Source: Lactuca virosa
Taxonomy: Eukaryota; Streptophyta; Magnoliopsida; Asterales; Asteraceae
Assembly: GCA_928212115.1 (NCBI GenBank)
Contig: CAKMRJ010005523.1
Span: 249,128,497 to 249,192,496 of the forward strand
Reading direction: 5' to 3'
Length of the DNA stretch: 64,000 bases
Of the stretch, positions 35,127 through 47,639 are shown one piece after another. The notes below the pieces were generated by a model. The model saw only the letters and a list, made by a program, of their open reading frames with translations, had not been told where the DNA came from and did not search any database. Made by a program: the position numbers and the translations under genes. How positions within the stretch are numbered: the first letter of the stretch is position 1; each line of letters begins with the position of its first letter.

Positions 35127-37955
35127 TGTGACAACCGTCAAATTTCGGTCAATTCAAAGTCAACAAGTCAAACCGGTCAACTCCAATAACCATTGTATGC
35201 TAGGGTTTACGTTATGTAATCACTATACAATTCGCTATTTTAATGAGAAATCATCATTTGGAAAGTTCATGTGTTTGATTTTCCTTAGCCTTAACAAGTG
35301 CTAAACAACGAACCAAAGCGATAAAACACTATTGCACAATCATCGGGATTGTGTACGACACTAAATCAGGGTTTAATGGGGTTTACGAACCTTGCGTTGT
35401 GAAGCCGGACACTCAAATTAATCACAAACGAAACCTCTCTAAATCGTTTTCACTCTATCTCTTTCTATTTGAAATCTCTCCCAAATCTCTCCCAAATCTC
35501 TCTCAAAAGTTACTTTAACTTTTTGTAATCATTTGGGTCATCTCGACCCTTAACCGGGTCAAAAATCGCTTGAAACGGGGTAAAAACGAGTAAAATAGCT
35601 TTAAGGATCCGAAACCGAAGCTTCAGGACCAAAGCCTCGCAGACCGAAGCCTCGCAGACCGAAGCCTCGCATCCGAAGCCTCGCATCCGAAGCCTCGCAG
35701 ACAGGCCCTTTTTACCGGTTTTTCGACTACGACTTCGTTTTAACTCCGTTTTTCATTATTTTAACGTGGGATTTTCACCCAAAACTTTATTTTATAAACT
35801 AAGGCCCCAAAATATATAAATCTCCAGGGTTTTTATAAAATATATTAAAAGAATTGGTGATTGAACTAATTATTGAGGGAATATTTGCTTTTCCTTAATT
35901 TATGGCAAAAGCAACCCACTACCACCTCACTCTATGATTAGCCACTCTTTCCCACTACCCCTTGTCTCCTTAGTGGACCTTTACAGCCAATCTCCAGCTC
36001 TTCCCACGTTCTAAGAGCTGGAGGATTGATCCTCTCTCCTCATTCTCCATAAAACTCTTTCATTCTACACTTAGCAACCAAGAACACTCTCCAAAATTCT
36101 CTCATCTTTTCTCTCAACTTCAATAACTTCAAGGCTTTCTCCAGGGATTTCTTTCTTCAATTAGTAAGTATCTTCATCATTCACATAATTATTAAACTCC
36201 ATTCTACTCAAATCATTGATATCTTACACAAGTTCCATCTTATTCGGTGTTAGATTCTCGAATCATCAAGACATCTTCTTAGTGTTCTTGAGTTGAACAC
36301 TTCCTCTCTCTCACTTTCATCTACTGAAACCACATAAGGTGAGTTCATACCCATACATTTACATGTTTTTCTTAAGTTTTAAGGGGGAATACAAGTAAAA
36401 TCATCAAGAACACAATTAAACTTTTTCTAACAGATTACATCAGAAAATATGGACGTTAATCACGGACTGTTTTGGTCAACTTAAATATTTTAGTTTTCAA
36501 AACTGTTTCAGGTGCAAGTAGTTCAAACTCTTAGCTTTAAAATGGCTACTTGCAAATCTCCATATGATTTTTCTACAATTTATGGTGATTTTTACAAAAC
36601 TGCCTGTCATTTCAGAGGCAAACCCGGACCAGTCTGTGATTATGAACATTTTCACCTCTGTTAGAGATCACTAAAAATCATGATAAAATTTACGAACAAA
36701 CTAGACTCATATTCCAAACTCTCAAAATTTGCAGATTTGGATTTAGAGCTTTGATGATTTTTCTATAAATTTTCTAAGAACGGTAACAGAAACTGTTTTT
36801 AACGAAAAGTTGCTGTTAATTTCATTTCACCTTGTAACATGTTGAGCAAGGTGTATATCTTTATGTGACTATATGTTACTGCAATATATGACATTTATCT
36901 TAATTTAGACACACATCAGTTTACAACTGGATTTGGTCATATAAAATATAAAGAACAACAAGTGATTATAATCAAAGTACAATCGATACATTCAAACATT
37001 AAATAAACTATTTTGAATATAGTTTGCATACATTACCACGTACTACCCTTGGTTGATAAACTATAATAGGTATAGTTTATGATACATTACATAACACATA
37101 CATTTAAAAAGGGTACATTTATACAAAGGATATTTTCATTAAGCAAGGTACGACCATACGGTACCGAGTTTTTCATAACACGTAATTCCGTTAATGACTT
37201 TGTAAGACATTACTTCAAATTACCATTAAGTCCTGTATTGTAACCAGAGTCTCCTTGAGGGAGAGCGTGATACTTGTGTATAGATCTATATTGGGTTTGA
37301 CAAACCCACACCTAAACTGCATGCAACAATTAGACCGATAGGTCTGGGGTGACAAATGTCATAACATTTCCGACGCCTGAAGAACGTCGTTTTAGGCAAC
37401 CTTGGTCATAGTATGGTTATAATAAACTCACATAAAGTATTAACAAACATTGGAATTTACGGGAACATCATTAAAATTTAACGAGTTTATGTCGATTTAA
37501 ACTTGCATTGTTTTACTATAAATATGACAAATTACTTGTACATTTCGGTCTTTGGGTTTTAAGACTACATTTACACATTAAGGAAAATATTGGATTTTTC
37601 TAACGCAAATACTACTTTTACAAACGAAAGACTTTTAATAATACCAAACAAAAGCTTATGAACTCACCAACCTTTGTGTTGACACTTTTTAAACAACTTG
37701 TATTCTCAGGGAATCATTAAACAGGTAATCAAGGGATTTTGAGGATGGGACGCTAAGGCGTCTACTATTTCATATTTTATCAACATATTGTAATTGATTC
37801 GTAAACATGTAATTCATACAATGATATAATTTTTTTCAATTATATATATGTTGGTTGTGTTTGCTTGAATTACTATTACAATTGCTGTTATGATACTATA
37901 CATGAAGTCCTCCACCCCCGGACGTTTCCGCCATCCTTGGTTTGGGGGTGTGACA
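35127..37955 (+). mobile_element. Gypsy solo LTR, family A copy 2, TAAGA duplication
   Basis: A 2.83-kb inverted copy of 6533-9379, TGTGACAACCGTC...GGGGGTGTGACA. Flanked by exact 5-bp duplications of TAAGA. It sits within the 5' LTR of the minus gag-only element; the intact LTR at 14751 shows the empty site (...AAAATAAGACATGAAG). Its right 2.2 kb is repeated at 40076-42255 through the tandem duplication. Confidence 0.93.
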
Positions 37956-37960
37956 TAAGA

Positions 37961-39393
37961 CAAGAAGCTATACTCCTCCATCTTCTGAATCGCAGAGCGC
38001 GTACCTGTCTACTGGTCTCCTGAGAATACAAGTTATTTTGAAAGAGTAGATCAGCATTTAAGCTGGTGAGTTCATAAGATTTTAGTGATGTAAGTAAGTT
38101 GTAAGAAAGTTGTAGTAAGCTGTAAGTTCTTTTTAGAAAAGTTTGCCCGTTCCTCCAGAAAATCCTATATTTCCTGCTTTGATGAAAGCTAAGTAAAAAT
38201 GACTCTACATCCTTTCTATGAGTACTAAATGGATACAAGTTATATAAAACCTAGAGTAAACAAACAATCGGTTGTGTGTATCTGCCCTAAGCCCACAACC
38301 ATACAAGGAACAGGAAATGAGGCGGAAGGCACACATCCCATTGTTTGTTAGATCATCGTTGTATATAACCCTAGCGTATTCACTTGGTACTCACGGAGAG
38401 TTAACTGTAATAGTTCCCTTGTATTTTATGAAAAGATTCTTTAAGAAAACCCTTATTTCTTTTAGTAAAATGGTAACCACAATAGTTCCTTCTATAATCA
38501 CTTAGTTTATACTAGCTATATGTAATCTAATATCGAATAGATAGTTAGTTGTGTGAATCTGCCCTAAGCCCACAACCAAACAAGGAACAAGAAGTAAGGC
38601 GGAAAAGCACACATCCAACTACCTATCGGATATTAATTATATATAACCCTGATGTATAAACTAAGGTATTATAGAATTAACCACCTAAGGTCCTTTAAGT
38701 TATACTGGTTTAATAAAATGGATTAACCTTTACTGTATGTTTCTGGTTTTGACTACCAAATATTCTATTTGAAAAGTATGTTTTGTACTAGAAAACGATG
38801 CATTGAATTAGTGTCCTATGACCTGACGCATACATGGTACTCCTTATGATTACTTGGTGTATACGGAATATATACATAGCTAAGATCGGATGGATAGTAG
38901 GTTGGGTGAATCTGCTCTAAGCCCACAACCAAACAAGGAACAGGAAATGAAGCGGAAAGCACACATCCTACTACCTGTCAGATCCGATTAATATATATCC
39001 TTGATGTATAAAGTAAGGAATCATAAAGTTAGAATTATAGGCCCCTTTCTACTGAATGTACTAGACTCGACTGTTCTGTTTGTCGCTTGAAAAGATGTAA
39101 ATTTTCCCTAGTTTATAACTATCTTAACTCGAAAATAGTTTGCATTAACTTTCAAGTGGAACTATCACAGTATGAAAGTAATGGGGAAATTTAAGTATAC
39201 AGTTGTCTTTTGAATTGATATCCTGACGTACTGATTAGCTTAAAACATGTTTGTTTTATTAAGGTCATAATGTGATGAATAGTACCCATATTATACACTC
39301 TCCCTGTAAGAGATTCTGGTTACCAAACGCGACTTCCGCAAACAAATTGCTAAGCCGTGTAATTTCACATTAAAGTTATATGATCGTGTATAC
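37961..39393 (-). repeat. 5' LTR of the minus gag-only element, piece 2
   Basis: Matches about 14926-16297 of the 3' LTR and includes its three hairpins (about 38213-38395, 38485-38690, 38833-39040). Cut at 39393 by the plus element, with TATAC duplicated at 39389-39393 and 50824-50828. The LTR resumes at 50829. A duplicate of this piece is at 42261-43693. Confidence 0.9.
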
Positions 39394-39720
39394 TGTGACA
39401 ACCCGGAAAATTTTTTCTTTGAAAGATCAGTTAGTCAACTCCACTGAGTGTCGAACTCATTGGTAATGAGTTCTAGCCTAGTTAAAGGTCATTCTAAGGA
39501 GTTTTAAGCATAGTACACTTAAGGAATGAGTGTTAGAATGAACCTGCTAGAGACACTGTACAGCAAATCAAGCCTTAACCTTTCCATTTAGAGTTCACGG
39601 CCACAACACTTGAGTTTACGGCCGTCAACTCAAGGTGGGCCATAATGCATATCTCGTGATACTAAACATGACGTCCTCTACCCCCGAACGTTTCCGCCGT
39701 TCCTGTTTTGGGGTGTGACA
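39394..39720 (+). repeat. 5' LTR of the plus element, internally deleted
   Basis: 327 bp against 3379 bp for the 3' LTR. It keeps the first 250 or so bp (TGTGACAACCCGG... to AAGGTGGGCC) and the last 85 or so bp (ATAATGCATATC... to GGGTGTGACA). All three LTR hairpins and most GTTTACGGCC motifs are missing, so this copy could hardly work as a promoter. The deletion is also in unit 2 (43694-44020), so it preceded the tandem duplication. Confidence 0.9.
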
Positions 39721-39722
39721 GA

Positions 39723-39735
39723 TTGGTATCAGAGC
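39723..39735 (+). promoter_or_regulatory. tRNA-iMet primer-binding site of the plus element
   Basis: Reads TTGGTATCAGAGC two bases after the LTR end GGGTGTGACA. Repeated in the duplicated unit at 44023-44035. Confidence 0.92.
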
Positions 39736-40075
39736 ATTGTTTATAGTGAACTAAGTATATCAACCGATAAAAGATATACAACTATAAATACACTGGGGCT
39801 TAAGTGCTCTGGATAATGATATATTTTAAGAGTATAACGATAAGTTATAAAAATATACCTACTTGCTTATACATGTACATACTAGACCAAGTATCGCAAG
39901 AAGAACAGAACTAAAGTATTTAAAGGTTGAACACTGTCGTCAAACCTGAACAGTTATGTAATCATAGCTAGGATCAATATAGCCTGATCAACTATATTCA
40001 TTCGAGATGTGACCGACATGTGTTTGGGAGTTACGTGGTGTTGCAACAGTCTTAAAACTTACCTAAACACCAGTC
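39736..40075 (+). other. Start of the plus element's leader (unit 1)
   Basis: Non-coding, matching 44036-44375. It ends abruptly at the tandem-duplication junction, where sequence jumps back to the solo LTR. The reverse complement of the same leader is at about 34600-34930. Confidence 0.85.
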
Positions 40076-42255
40076 AAAACTTTATTTTATAAACTAAGGC
40101 CCCAAAATATATAAATCTCCAGGGTTTTTATAAAATATATTAAAAGAATTGGTGATTGAACTAATTATTGAGGGAATATTTGCTTTTCCTTAATTTATGG
40201 CAAAAGCAACCCACTACCACCTCACTCTATGATTAGCCACTCTTTCCCACTACCCCTTGTCTCCTTAGTGGACCTTTACAGCCAATCTCCAGCTCTTCCC
40301 ACGTTCTAAGAGCTGGAGGATTGATCCTCTCTCCTCATTCTCCATAAAACTCTTTCATTCTACACTTAGCAACCAAGAACACTCTCCAAAATTCTCTCAT
40401 CTTTTCTCTCAACTTCAATAACTTCAAGGCTTTCTCCAGGGATTTCTTTCTTCAATTAGTAAGTATCTTCATCATTCACATAATTATTAAACTCCATTCT
40501 ACTCAAATCATTGATATCTTACACAAGTTCCATCTTATTCGGTGTTAGATTCTCGAATCATCAAGACATCTTCTTAGTGTTCTTGAGTTGAACACTTCCT
40601 CTCTCTCACTTTCATCTACTGAAACCACATAAGGTGAGTTCATACCCATACATTTACATGTTTTTCTTAAGTTTTAAGGGGGGAATACAAGTAAAATCAT
40701 CAAGAACACAATTAAACTTTTTCTAACAGATTACATCAGAAAATATGGACGTTAATCACTGACTGTTTTGGTCAACTTAAATATTTTAGTTTTCAAAACT
40801 GTTTCAGGTGCAAGTAGTTCAAACTCTTAGCTTTAAAATGGCTACTTGCACATCTCCATATGATTTTTCTACAATTTATGGTGATTTTTACAAAACTGCC
40901 TGTCATTTCAGAGGCAAACCCGGACCAGTCTGTGATTATGAACATTTTCACCTCTGTTAGAGATCACTAAAAATCATGATAAAATTTACGAACAAACTAG
41001 ACTCATATTCCAAACTCTCAAAATTTGCAGATTTGGATTTAGAGCTTTGATGATTTTTCTATAAGTTTTCTAAGAACGGTAACAGAAACTGTTTTTAACG
41101 AAAAGTTGCTGTTAATTTCATTTCACCTTGTAACATGTTGAGCAAGGTGTATATCTTTATGTGACTATATGTTACTGCAATATATGACATTTTATCTTAA
41201 TATTTAGACACACATCAGTTTACAACTGGATTTGGTCATATAAAATATAAAGAACAACAAGTGATTATAATCAAAGTACAATCGATACATTCAAACATTA
41301 AATAAACTATTTTGAATATAGTTTGCATACATTACCACGTACTACCCTTGGTTGATAAACTATAATAGGTATAGTTTATGATACATTACATAACACATAC
41401 ATTTAAAAAGGGTACATTTATACAAAGGATATTTTCATTAAGCAAGGTACGACCATACGGTACCGAGTTTTCATAACACGTAATTCCGTTAATGACTTTG
41501 TGAGACATTTACTTCAAATTACCATTAAGTCCTGTATTGTAACCAGAGTCTCCTTGAGGGAGAGCGTGATACTTGTGTATAGATCTATATTGGGTTTGAC
41601 AAACCCACACCTAAACTGCATGCAACAGTTAGACCGATAGGTCTGGGGTGACAAATGTCATAACATTTCCGACGCCTGAAGAACGTCGTTTTAGGCAACC
41701 TTGGTCATAGTATGGTTATAATAAACTCACATAAAGTATTAACAAACATTGGAATTTACGGGAACTTCATTAAAATTTAACGAGTTTATGTCGATTTAAA
41801 CTTGCATTGTTTTACTATAAATATGACAAATTACTTGTACATTTCGGTCTTTGGGTTTTAAGACTACATTTACACATTAAGGAAAATATTGGATTTTTCT
41901 AACGCAAATACTACTTTTACAAACGAAAGACTTTTAATAATACCAAACAAAAGCTTATGAACTCACCAACCTTTGTGTTGACACTTTTTAAAACAACTTG
42001 TATTCTCAGGGAATCATTAAACAGGTAATCAAGGGATTTTGAGGATGGGACGCTAAGGCGTCTACTATTTCATATTTTATCAACATATTGTAATTGATTC
42101 GTAAACATGTAATTCATACAATGATATAATTTTTTTCAATTATATATATGTTGGTTGTGTTTGCTTGAATTACTATTACAATTGCTGTTATGATACTATA
42201 CATGAAGTCCTCCACCCCCGGACGTTTCCGCCATCCTTGGTTTGGGGGTGTGACA
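40076..42255 (+). repeat. Duplicated right part of the family A solo LTR
   Basis: Copy of 35781-37955. It begins mid-LTR at AAAACTTTATTTTATAAACT without a target duplication, because it was made by tandem duplication and not by insertion. At several positions where the units differ it agrees with the distant copy at 6533-9379, so unit 1 carries more of the changes. Confidence 0.92.
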
Positions 42256-44035
42256 TAAGACATGAAGCTATACTCCTCCATCTTCTGAATCGCAGAGCGC
42301 GTACCTGTCTACTGGTCTCCTGAGAATACAAGTTATTTTGAAAGAGTAGATCAGCATTTAAGCTGGTGAGTTCATAAGATTTTAGTGATGTAAGTAAGTT
42401 GTAAGAAAGTTGTAGTAAGCTGTAAGTTCTTTTTAGAAAAGTTTGCCCGTTCCTCCAGAAAATCCTATATTTCCTGCTTTGATGAAAGCTAAGTAAAAAT
42501 GACTCTACAATCCTTTCTATGAGTACTAAATGGATACAAGTTATATAAAACCTAGAGTAAACAAACAATCGGTTGTGTGTATCTGCCCTAAGCCCACAAC
42601 CATACAAGGAACAGGAAATGAGGCGGAAGGCACACATCCCATTGTTTGTTAGATCATCGTTGTATATAACCCTAGCGTATTCACTTGGTACTCACGGAGT
42701 TAACTGTAATAGTTCCCTTGTATTTTATGAAAAGATTCTTTAAGAAAACCCTTATTTCTTTTAGTAAAATGGTAACCACAATAGTTCCTTCTATAATCAC
42801 TTAGTTTATACTAGCTATATGTAATCTAATATCGAATAGATAGTTAGTTGTGTGAATCTGCCCTAAGCCCACAACCAAACAAGGAACAAGAAGTAAGGCG
42901 GAAAAGCACACATCCAACTACCTATCGGATATTAATTATATATAACCCTGATGTATAAACTAAGGTATTATAGAATTAACCACCTAAGGTCCTTTAAGTT
43001 ATACTGGTTTAATAAAATGGATTAAACCTTTACTGTATGTTTCTGGTTTTGACTACCAAATATTCTATTTGAAAAGTATGTTTTGTACTAGAAAACGATG
43101 CATTGAATTAGTGTCCTATGACCTGACGCATACATGGTACTCCTTATGATTACTTGGTGTATACGGAATATATACATAGCTAAGATCGGATGGATAGTAG
43201 GTTGGGTGAATCTGCTCTAAGCCCACAACCAAACAAGGAACAGGAAATGAAGCGGAAAGCACACATCCTACTACCTGTCAGATCCGATTAATATATATCC
43301 TTGATGTATAAAGTAAGGAATCATAAAGTTAGAATTATAGGCCCCTTTCTACTGAATGTACTAGACTCGACTGTTCTGTTTGTCGCTTGAAAAGATGTAA
43401 ATTTTCCCTAGTTTATAACTATCTTAACTCGAAAATAGTTTGCATTAACTTTCAAGTGGAACTATCACAGTATGAAAGTAATGGGGAAATTTAAGTATAC
43501 AGTTGTCTTTTGAATTGATATCCTGACGTACTGATTAGCTTAAAACATGTTTGTTTTATTAAGGTCATAATGTGATGAATAGTACCCATATTATACACTC
43601 TCCCTGTAAGAGATTCTGGTTACCAAACGCGACTTCCGCAAACAAATTGCTAAGCCGTGTAATTTCACATTAAAGTTATATGATCGTGTATACTGTGACA
43701 ACCCGGAAAATTTTTTCTTTGAAAGATCAGTTAGTCAACTCCACTGAGTGTCGAACTCATTGGTAATGAGTTCTAGCCTAGTTAAAGGTCATTCTAAGGA
43801 GTTTTAAGCATAGTACACTTAAGGAATGAGTGTTAGAATGAACCTGCTAGAGACACTGTACAGCAAATCAAGCCTTAACCTTTCCATTTAGAGTTCACGG
43901 CCACAACACTTGAGTTTACGGCCGTCAACTCAAGGTGGGCCATAATGCATATCTCGTGATACTAAACATGACGTCCTCTACCCCCGAACGTTTCCGCCGT
44001 TCCTGTTTTGGGGTGTGACAGATTGGTATCAGAGC
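42256..44035. repeat. Duplicated LTR piece, deleted 5' LTR and primer site
   Basis: Copy of 37956-39735: the TAAGA site, minus-strand LTR piece with three hairpins (42261-43693), the 327-bp deleted plus-strand LTR (43694-44020) and primer site (44023-44035). The long minus frame 42188-42637 lies across the LTR junction and hairpin and is not a gene. Confidence 0.9.
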
Positions 44036-45244
44036 ATTGTTTATAGTGAACTAAGTATATCAACCGATAAAAGATATACAACTATAAATACACTGGGGCT
44101 TAAGTGCTCTGGATAATGATATATTTTAAGAGTATAACGATAAGTTATAAAAATATACCTACTTGCTTATACATGTACATACTAGACCAAGTATCGCAAG
44201 AAGAACAGAACTAAAGTATTTAAAGGTTGAACACTGTCGTCAAACCTGAACAGTTATGTAATCATAGCTAGGATCAATATAGCCTGATCAACTATATTCA
44301 TTCGAGATGTGACCGACATGTGTTTGGGAGTTACGTGGTGTTGCAACAGTCTTAAAACTTACCTAAACACCAGTCAAGAGAATACTAGATCAAAGTACAT
44401 CAGAGTTAGAATACTATAGGAGTATTCTATGATACCATAACGTGATAACAAGTTTAAAACATACCAAGTACATTACATTAAAATAATATAGGAGTATTTT
44501 AGGCACCATACAAATAACTTATGTGATAACTTAAAAGACCCTTACGGATAGGTCTATAATCTTGCAATGTATACTCCCAAGGTTATATATAATTGAGAAT
44601 TTATAGACTTAGAATTTGTGATCTACGCTTCACTACCTGTTCCTTGTTTGGTTGTGGTTTTGGAGTAGGATCACTTATTCGAAGGTCTATTTAATCTTGG
44701 ATTATATACAACTTGTATACCTTGTGCAATTATAGGAGGACTCTGTAAGGATCACCCCATAACGTTAACTTAAATCTCATAGAATCTTTAGTCACTTCCA
44801 TTCTCTCACGACAAGCCCAGATAGATATAACCAGTTCCTCATAGTAGACAACAGAAGAGTCCAGGAGGAACAAGAACAAGTTCATGAGAATTTTTCAAAG
44901 AGGGATCAACCGAAGTAACCAAAACGTCTTACACGTCACACTAATAAATAATAATCTTGATAACTTAATGAGCGAGTGGAGACACTGCTCACATTATGTG
45001 TTAGGATTATTTTCTTACATGCAGCTGGTAACAGTTATTCAGGCAACAGATATTCATTCGAGGATATCCATTTCAAATTCATATAGTTTATTAGGTATAG
45101 ACTCTTTTATGAATTGTTTCTAGAAACCTGTGGAAGTCAGGACCCGATACACCCAGAACTAGGATAACCTTGTCTTTTTAGCTTTCGGCTTGTGTCCATT
45201 GCATTAGACTTATTCCGTCTCATCTTTGTATTCTTTTAGCAAAG
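44036..45244 (+). other. Leader of the plus gag-only element, with hairpin
   Basis: Non-coding leader from primer site to gag. A long hairpin spans about 44540-44750. The arm CTTACGGATAGGTCTATAAT and the loop-proximal arm AGACTTAGAATTTGTGATC pair with GATCACTTATTCGAAGGTCT and the CCTATAATTGCAC-type outer arm; the loop contains CCTGTTCCTTGTTTGGTTGT. The minus element's equivalent hairpin is interrupted by family D. The frame at 44884-45123 has no family signature. Confidence 0.75.
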
Positions 45245-46273
45245 ATGCCTCCTCGCAGATCAAACAGACGCACTACTCCGATAACTCCAACACCTCCTCC
45301 ACAAATCGATACGGCAACTCTAAATGTTGCAGTAGCTGCGGCTGTGGCAACAGCCATGGCTCAATATCATCCTACCAGTTCCAGCAGAGGTGGAACACCT
45401 GTTCATTCTACTCAAGATGAGGTCCCTGTGCGCTCGAGAGAGTGCTCCTACAAGGATTTTCACCAACTGAAAACCCCTTTCCTTTAATGGGAATGGTGGA
45501 GTCATCGCTCTGATGCGATGGTTCGAGAAAATAGATTCGGTCTTCGAAATCTGTTCGTGCCCAGAAGGGAGCAAAGTGAAGTTTGCTGCCTGCACCTTCT
45601 CTGACAAAGCCCTGACATGGTGGAACAGCCATGTTAAGTCACTGACCCTATCAGTGGCTAACTCAATAGGTTGGAAGAACCTAAATGAGTTAATGCTGGA
45701 AGAATACTGCCCAAGGAGATGTGTTGTCTTCTAACCCAGCCACATTCAATAGCGCCAAACGCCTGGCCCAGCGACTCATCGACCATGGAGTCCGCCATGG
45801 TGTGGAAGTCCTTGTTCCCGAGACATCAAAGGTAAAGGACTATAATCAGAAGTCCGGGAACAAGAGGAAGAAGAAGCGAACAACACATTGACACCCCGCA
45901 AGAGCAACAAGCGAGTACTATGTACGCCGCTACAACACCTGCTGCTCCAGCACCTGCCAATCGATATGTTGGAACCCTCCCTAAGTGTGGAAAGTGCAAC
46001 TATCACCACACCGGAGTATGCCGGGAAATGCAGTGTCTGAACTGCCACAGAAAGGGACACACAGTCCGTTTCTGCAGGGCACCGGCTCAACCGATCTCCC
46101 AAGTCCCCGGAGCTGAAGAAAACCAAGCCTGTTATGGCTGTGGTGAGACTGGACACTATCAGAGGGACTGCCCGATAACAAAGAACTCAGGAGCGGATGG
46201 ACGCATTCTGATGATCCCCGCAGGAGAGTCAACCCCGGAGTCGTCGACGAGCAGCGGTACGTTTTTGAATTAG
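45245..46273 (+). pseudogene. gag: Gypsy gag of the plus element, broken
   Basis: Starts MPPRRSNRRTTP, the counterpart of the minus copy's start. A frameshift near 45470 precedes the capsid block (LMRWFEKIDSVF, AACTFSDKALTWW; 45513-45715). About 170 bp of capsid is then deleted at about 45715, shifting frame. The C-terminal part, 45920-46273, is open and carries CCHC motifs: C at 45986 (CGKCNYHHTGVC), 46034-46074 (CLNCHRKGHTVRFC) and 46130-46171 (CYGCGETGHYQRDC). It ends with ESSTSSGTFLN then stop, where Gypsy proteases normally continue past SGTFLVN. Nucleocapsid function could have been intact in the parent. Confidence 0.9.
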
Positions 46274-47430
46274 TAATTACTTTGAAAAATTAATTTATAT
46301 TTATATAAGATTAAAACTTGGGGATAACACTTAAAAGTAATTATAATAACTCACTTATTGAAATAAGTCATAGTATTCAAAATAACTAAGAGATCCGTTC
46401 TGAGAAGCTATGATGGCTTATTATGTACATTAAGGGTTGTGCATAGCTAAGATTTTGCAGACTTAGAGTGAGTGATTCCGCCTTAATTTCCTGTTCCTTG
46501 TTTGGTTGTGGATTTGAGGCAGAGTTACTCAGTCGACCGTCCAACTCATCTTAATTATTCATAAATTGTATATTCCAGGCGATCGTAGTGGTACCAAGGA
46601 GGATCGTAGTTTAAGTATCGATACCAGTTAATCAAAGCACTCTCATTTGTATGTATACGCACATAGCGGTACGATACGTAGGAGTGTTAACATCAAAGGG
46701 AAAACAGAAAGGCCTGAATCATTTACAAAGAGTACATTTTCGAACACACTAGGAGTACATTGTCGAACATACTAGGGATACATCATCGTATAACAGACGT
46801 TTCATTCAAATTGGCCAAAACTTTGTTCAGTAAAGAGTCCGTTACTATCATTCGTCATGAATTGGCGTGGTCCTCACCATACTAAGTTCATATGTTTCTA
46901 TCGCCTCGATCGGCAAGTTCTCGAAACTTTCGTCATTCGTGTCGACAGTCCGACCTAAACCTCGGTTTTATCTTTCGTATTCTAAACCTCGAAGTACTCG
47001 TGCGAAGAGTACTTTGTCCTCCGAAGCCTGATCGTCGAATGTCTGCAGACCGTCACGAAATACCACTCGTCCAACAGACCAAGTTCGAGCATAGAGGCTA
47101 TGGACGAATACAGCCCACCTATCACTATTCAGTGTATACGTGAGGGTGGTATATGATTATGATTACGCAGATTTAGTATGTGTGTTTCCGCCCTATCTCC
47201 TCTTCCTTGTTTGGTTGTGGACCTAGGGCAGAGTCGCACATCCGACAGTCTTACTAATCCTAATTATATACGACTTGTATACATGAGGTAATGATAGATG
47301 GACCATGTACGAATCCGATCATGAACACCAGGTCAAATTTGCCAGGTCTACGAGTAGGTATTCTGCCCATCAGAGGAGCGCAACCCTAGTAGTACTGCTA
47401 AGAAAGCTAATTTCGGGTCAAAATTCCATC
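46274..47430 (+). other. Non-coding 3' region with two long hairpins
   Basis: Takes the place of pol. Hairpins at about 46401-46594 and 47111-47303, both with the TTCCTTGTTTGGTTGTGG loop. In the second, outer arms CCACCTATCACTATTCAG and TAATGATAGATGG pair. The TTTCGGGTCAAAATTCC motif closes the region before the polypurine tract. The minus copy (17883-19039) aligns throughout, so the arrangement was inherited and is not a private deletion. Confidence 0.8.
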
Positions 47431-47444
47431 TAACGGGGGGATGA
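47431..47444 (+). promoter_or_regulatory. Polypurine tract of the plus element
   Basis: TAACGGGGGGATGA immediately precedes the LTR start TGTGACAACCC. It is the expected primer for plus-strand DNA synthesis. Confidence 0.8.
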
Positions 47445-47639
47445 TGTGACAACCCAAAATTTTTTTGCTTTGAAAGATCAGTTAGTCAACTCCACTGAGT
47501 GTTAGACTCATTGGTAATGAGTTCTAGCCTAGTTAAAGGTCATTCTAAGGAGTTTTAAGCCTAGTACACTTAAGGAATGAGTGTTAGAATGAACCTGCTA
47601 GAGACACTATACAACAAATCAAGCCTTAACCTTTCCATT

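Larger units (their letters stand above)
35781..44375. repeat. 4.3-kb head-to-tail tandem duplication
   Basis: Unit 1 is 35781-40075, unit 2 is 40076-44375. Each holds the end of the family A solo LTR, a middle piece of the minus element's LTR, the internally deleted 5' LTR of the plus element, its primer site and the first 340 bp of leader. The offset is 4295 bp at the left edge and 4300 bp at the right. By eye the units differ at fewer than about 20 positions, many of them single-base indels, and the last 1.3 kb looks identical. The junction CACCAGTC/AAAACTTT shows only 2-3 bases of microhomology. Confidence 0.93.

Noticed and set aside
6533..37955. Large inverted repeat (6533-9379 against 35127-37955) as arms of a foldback element
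   Set aside because: Each arm is a separate solo LTR with its own 5-bp target duplication (CTTTC and TAAGA), so the inversion is a product of independent insertions.
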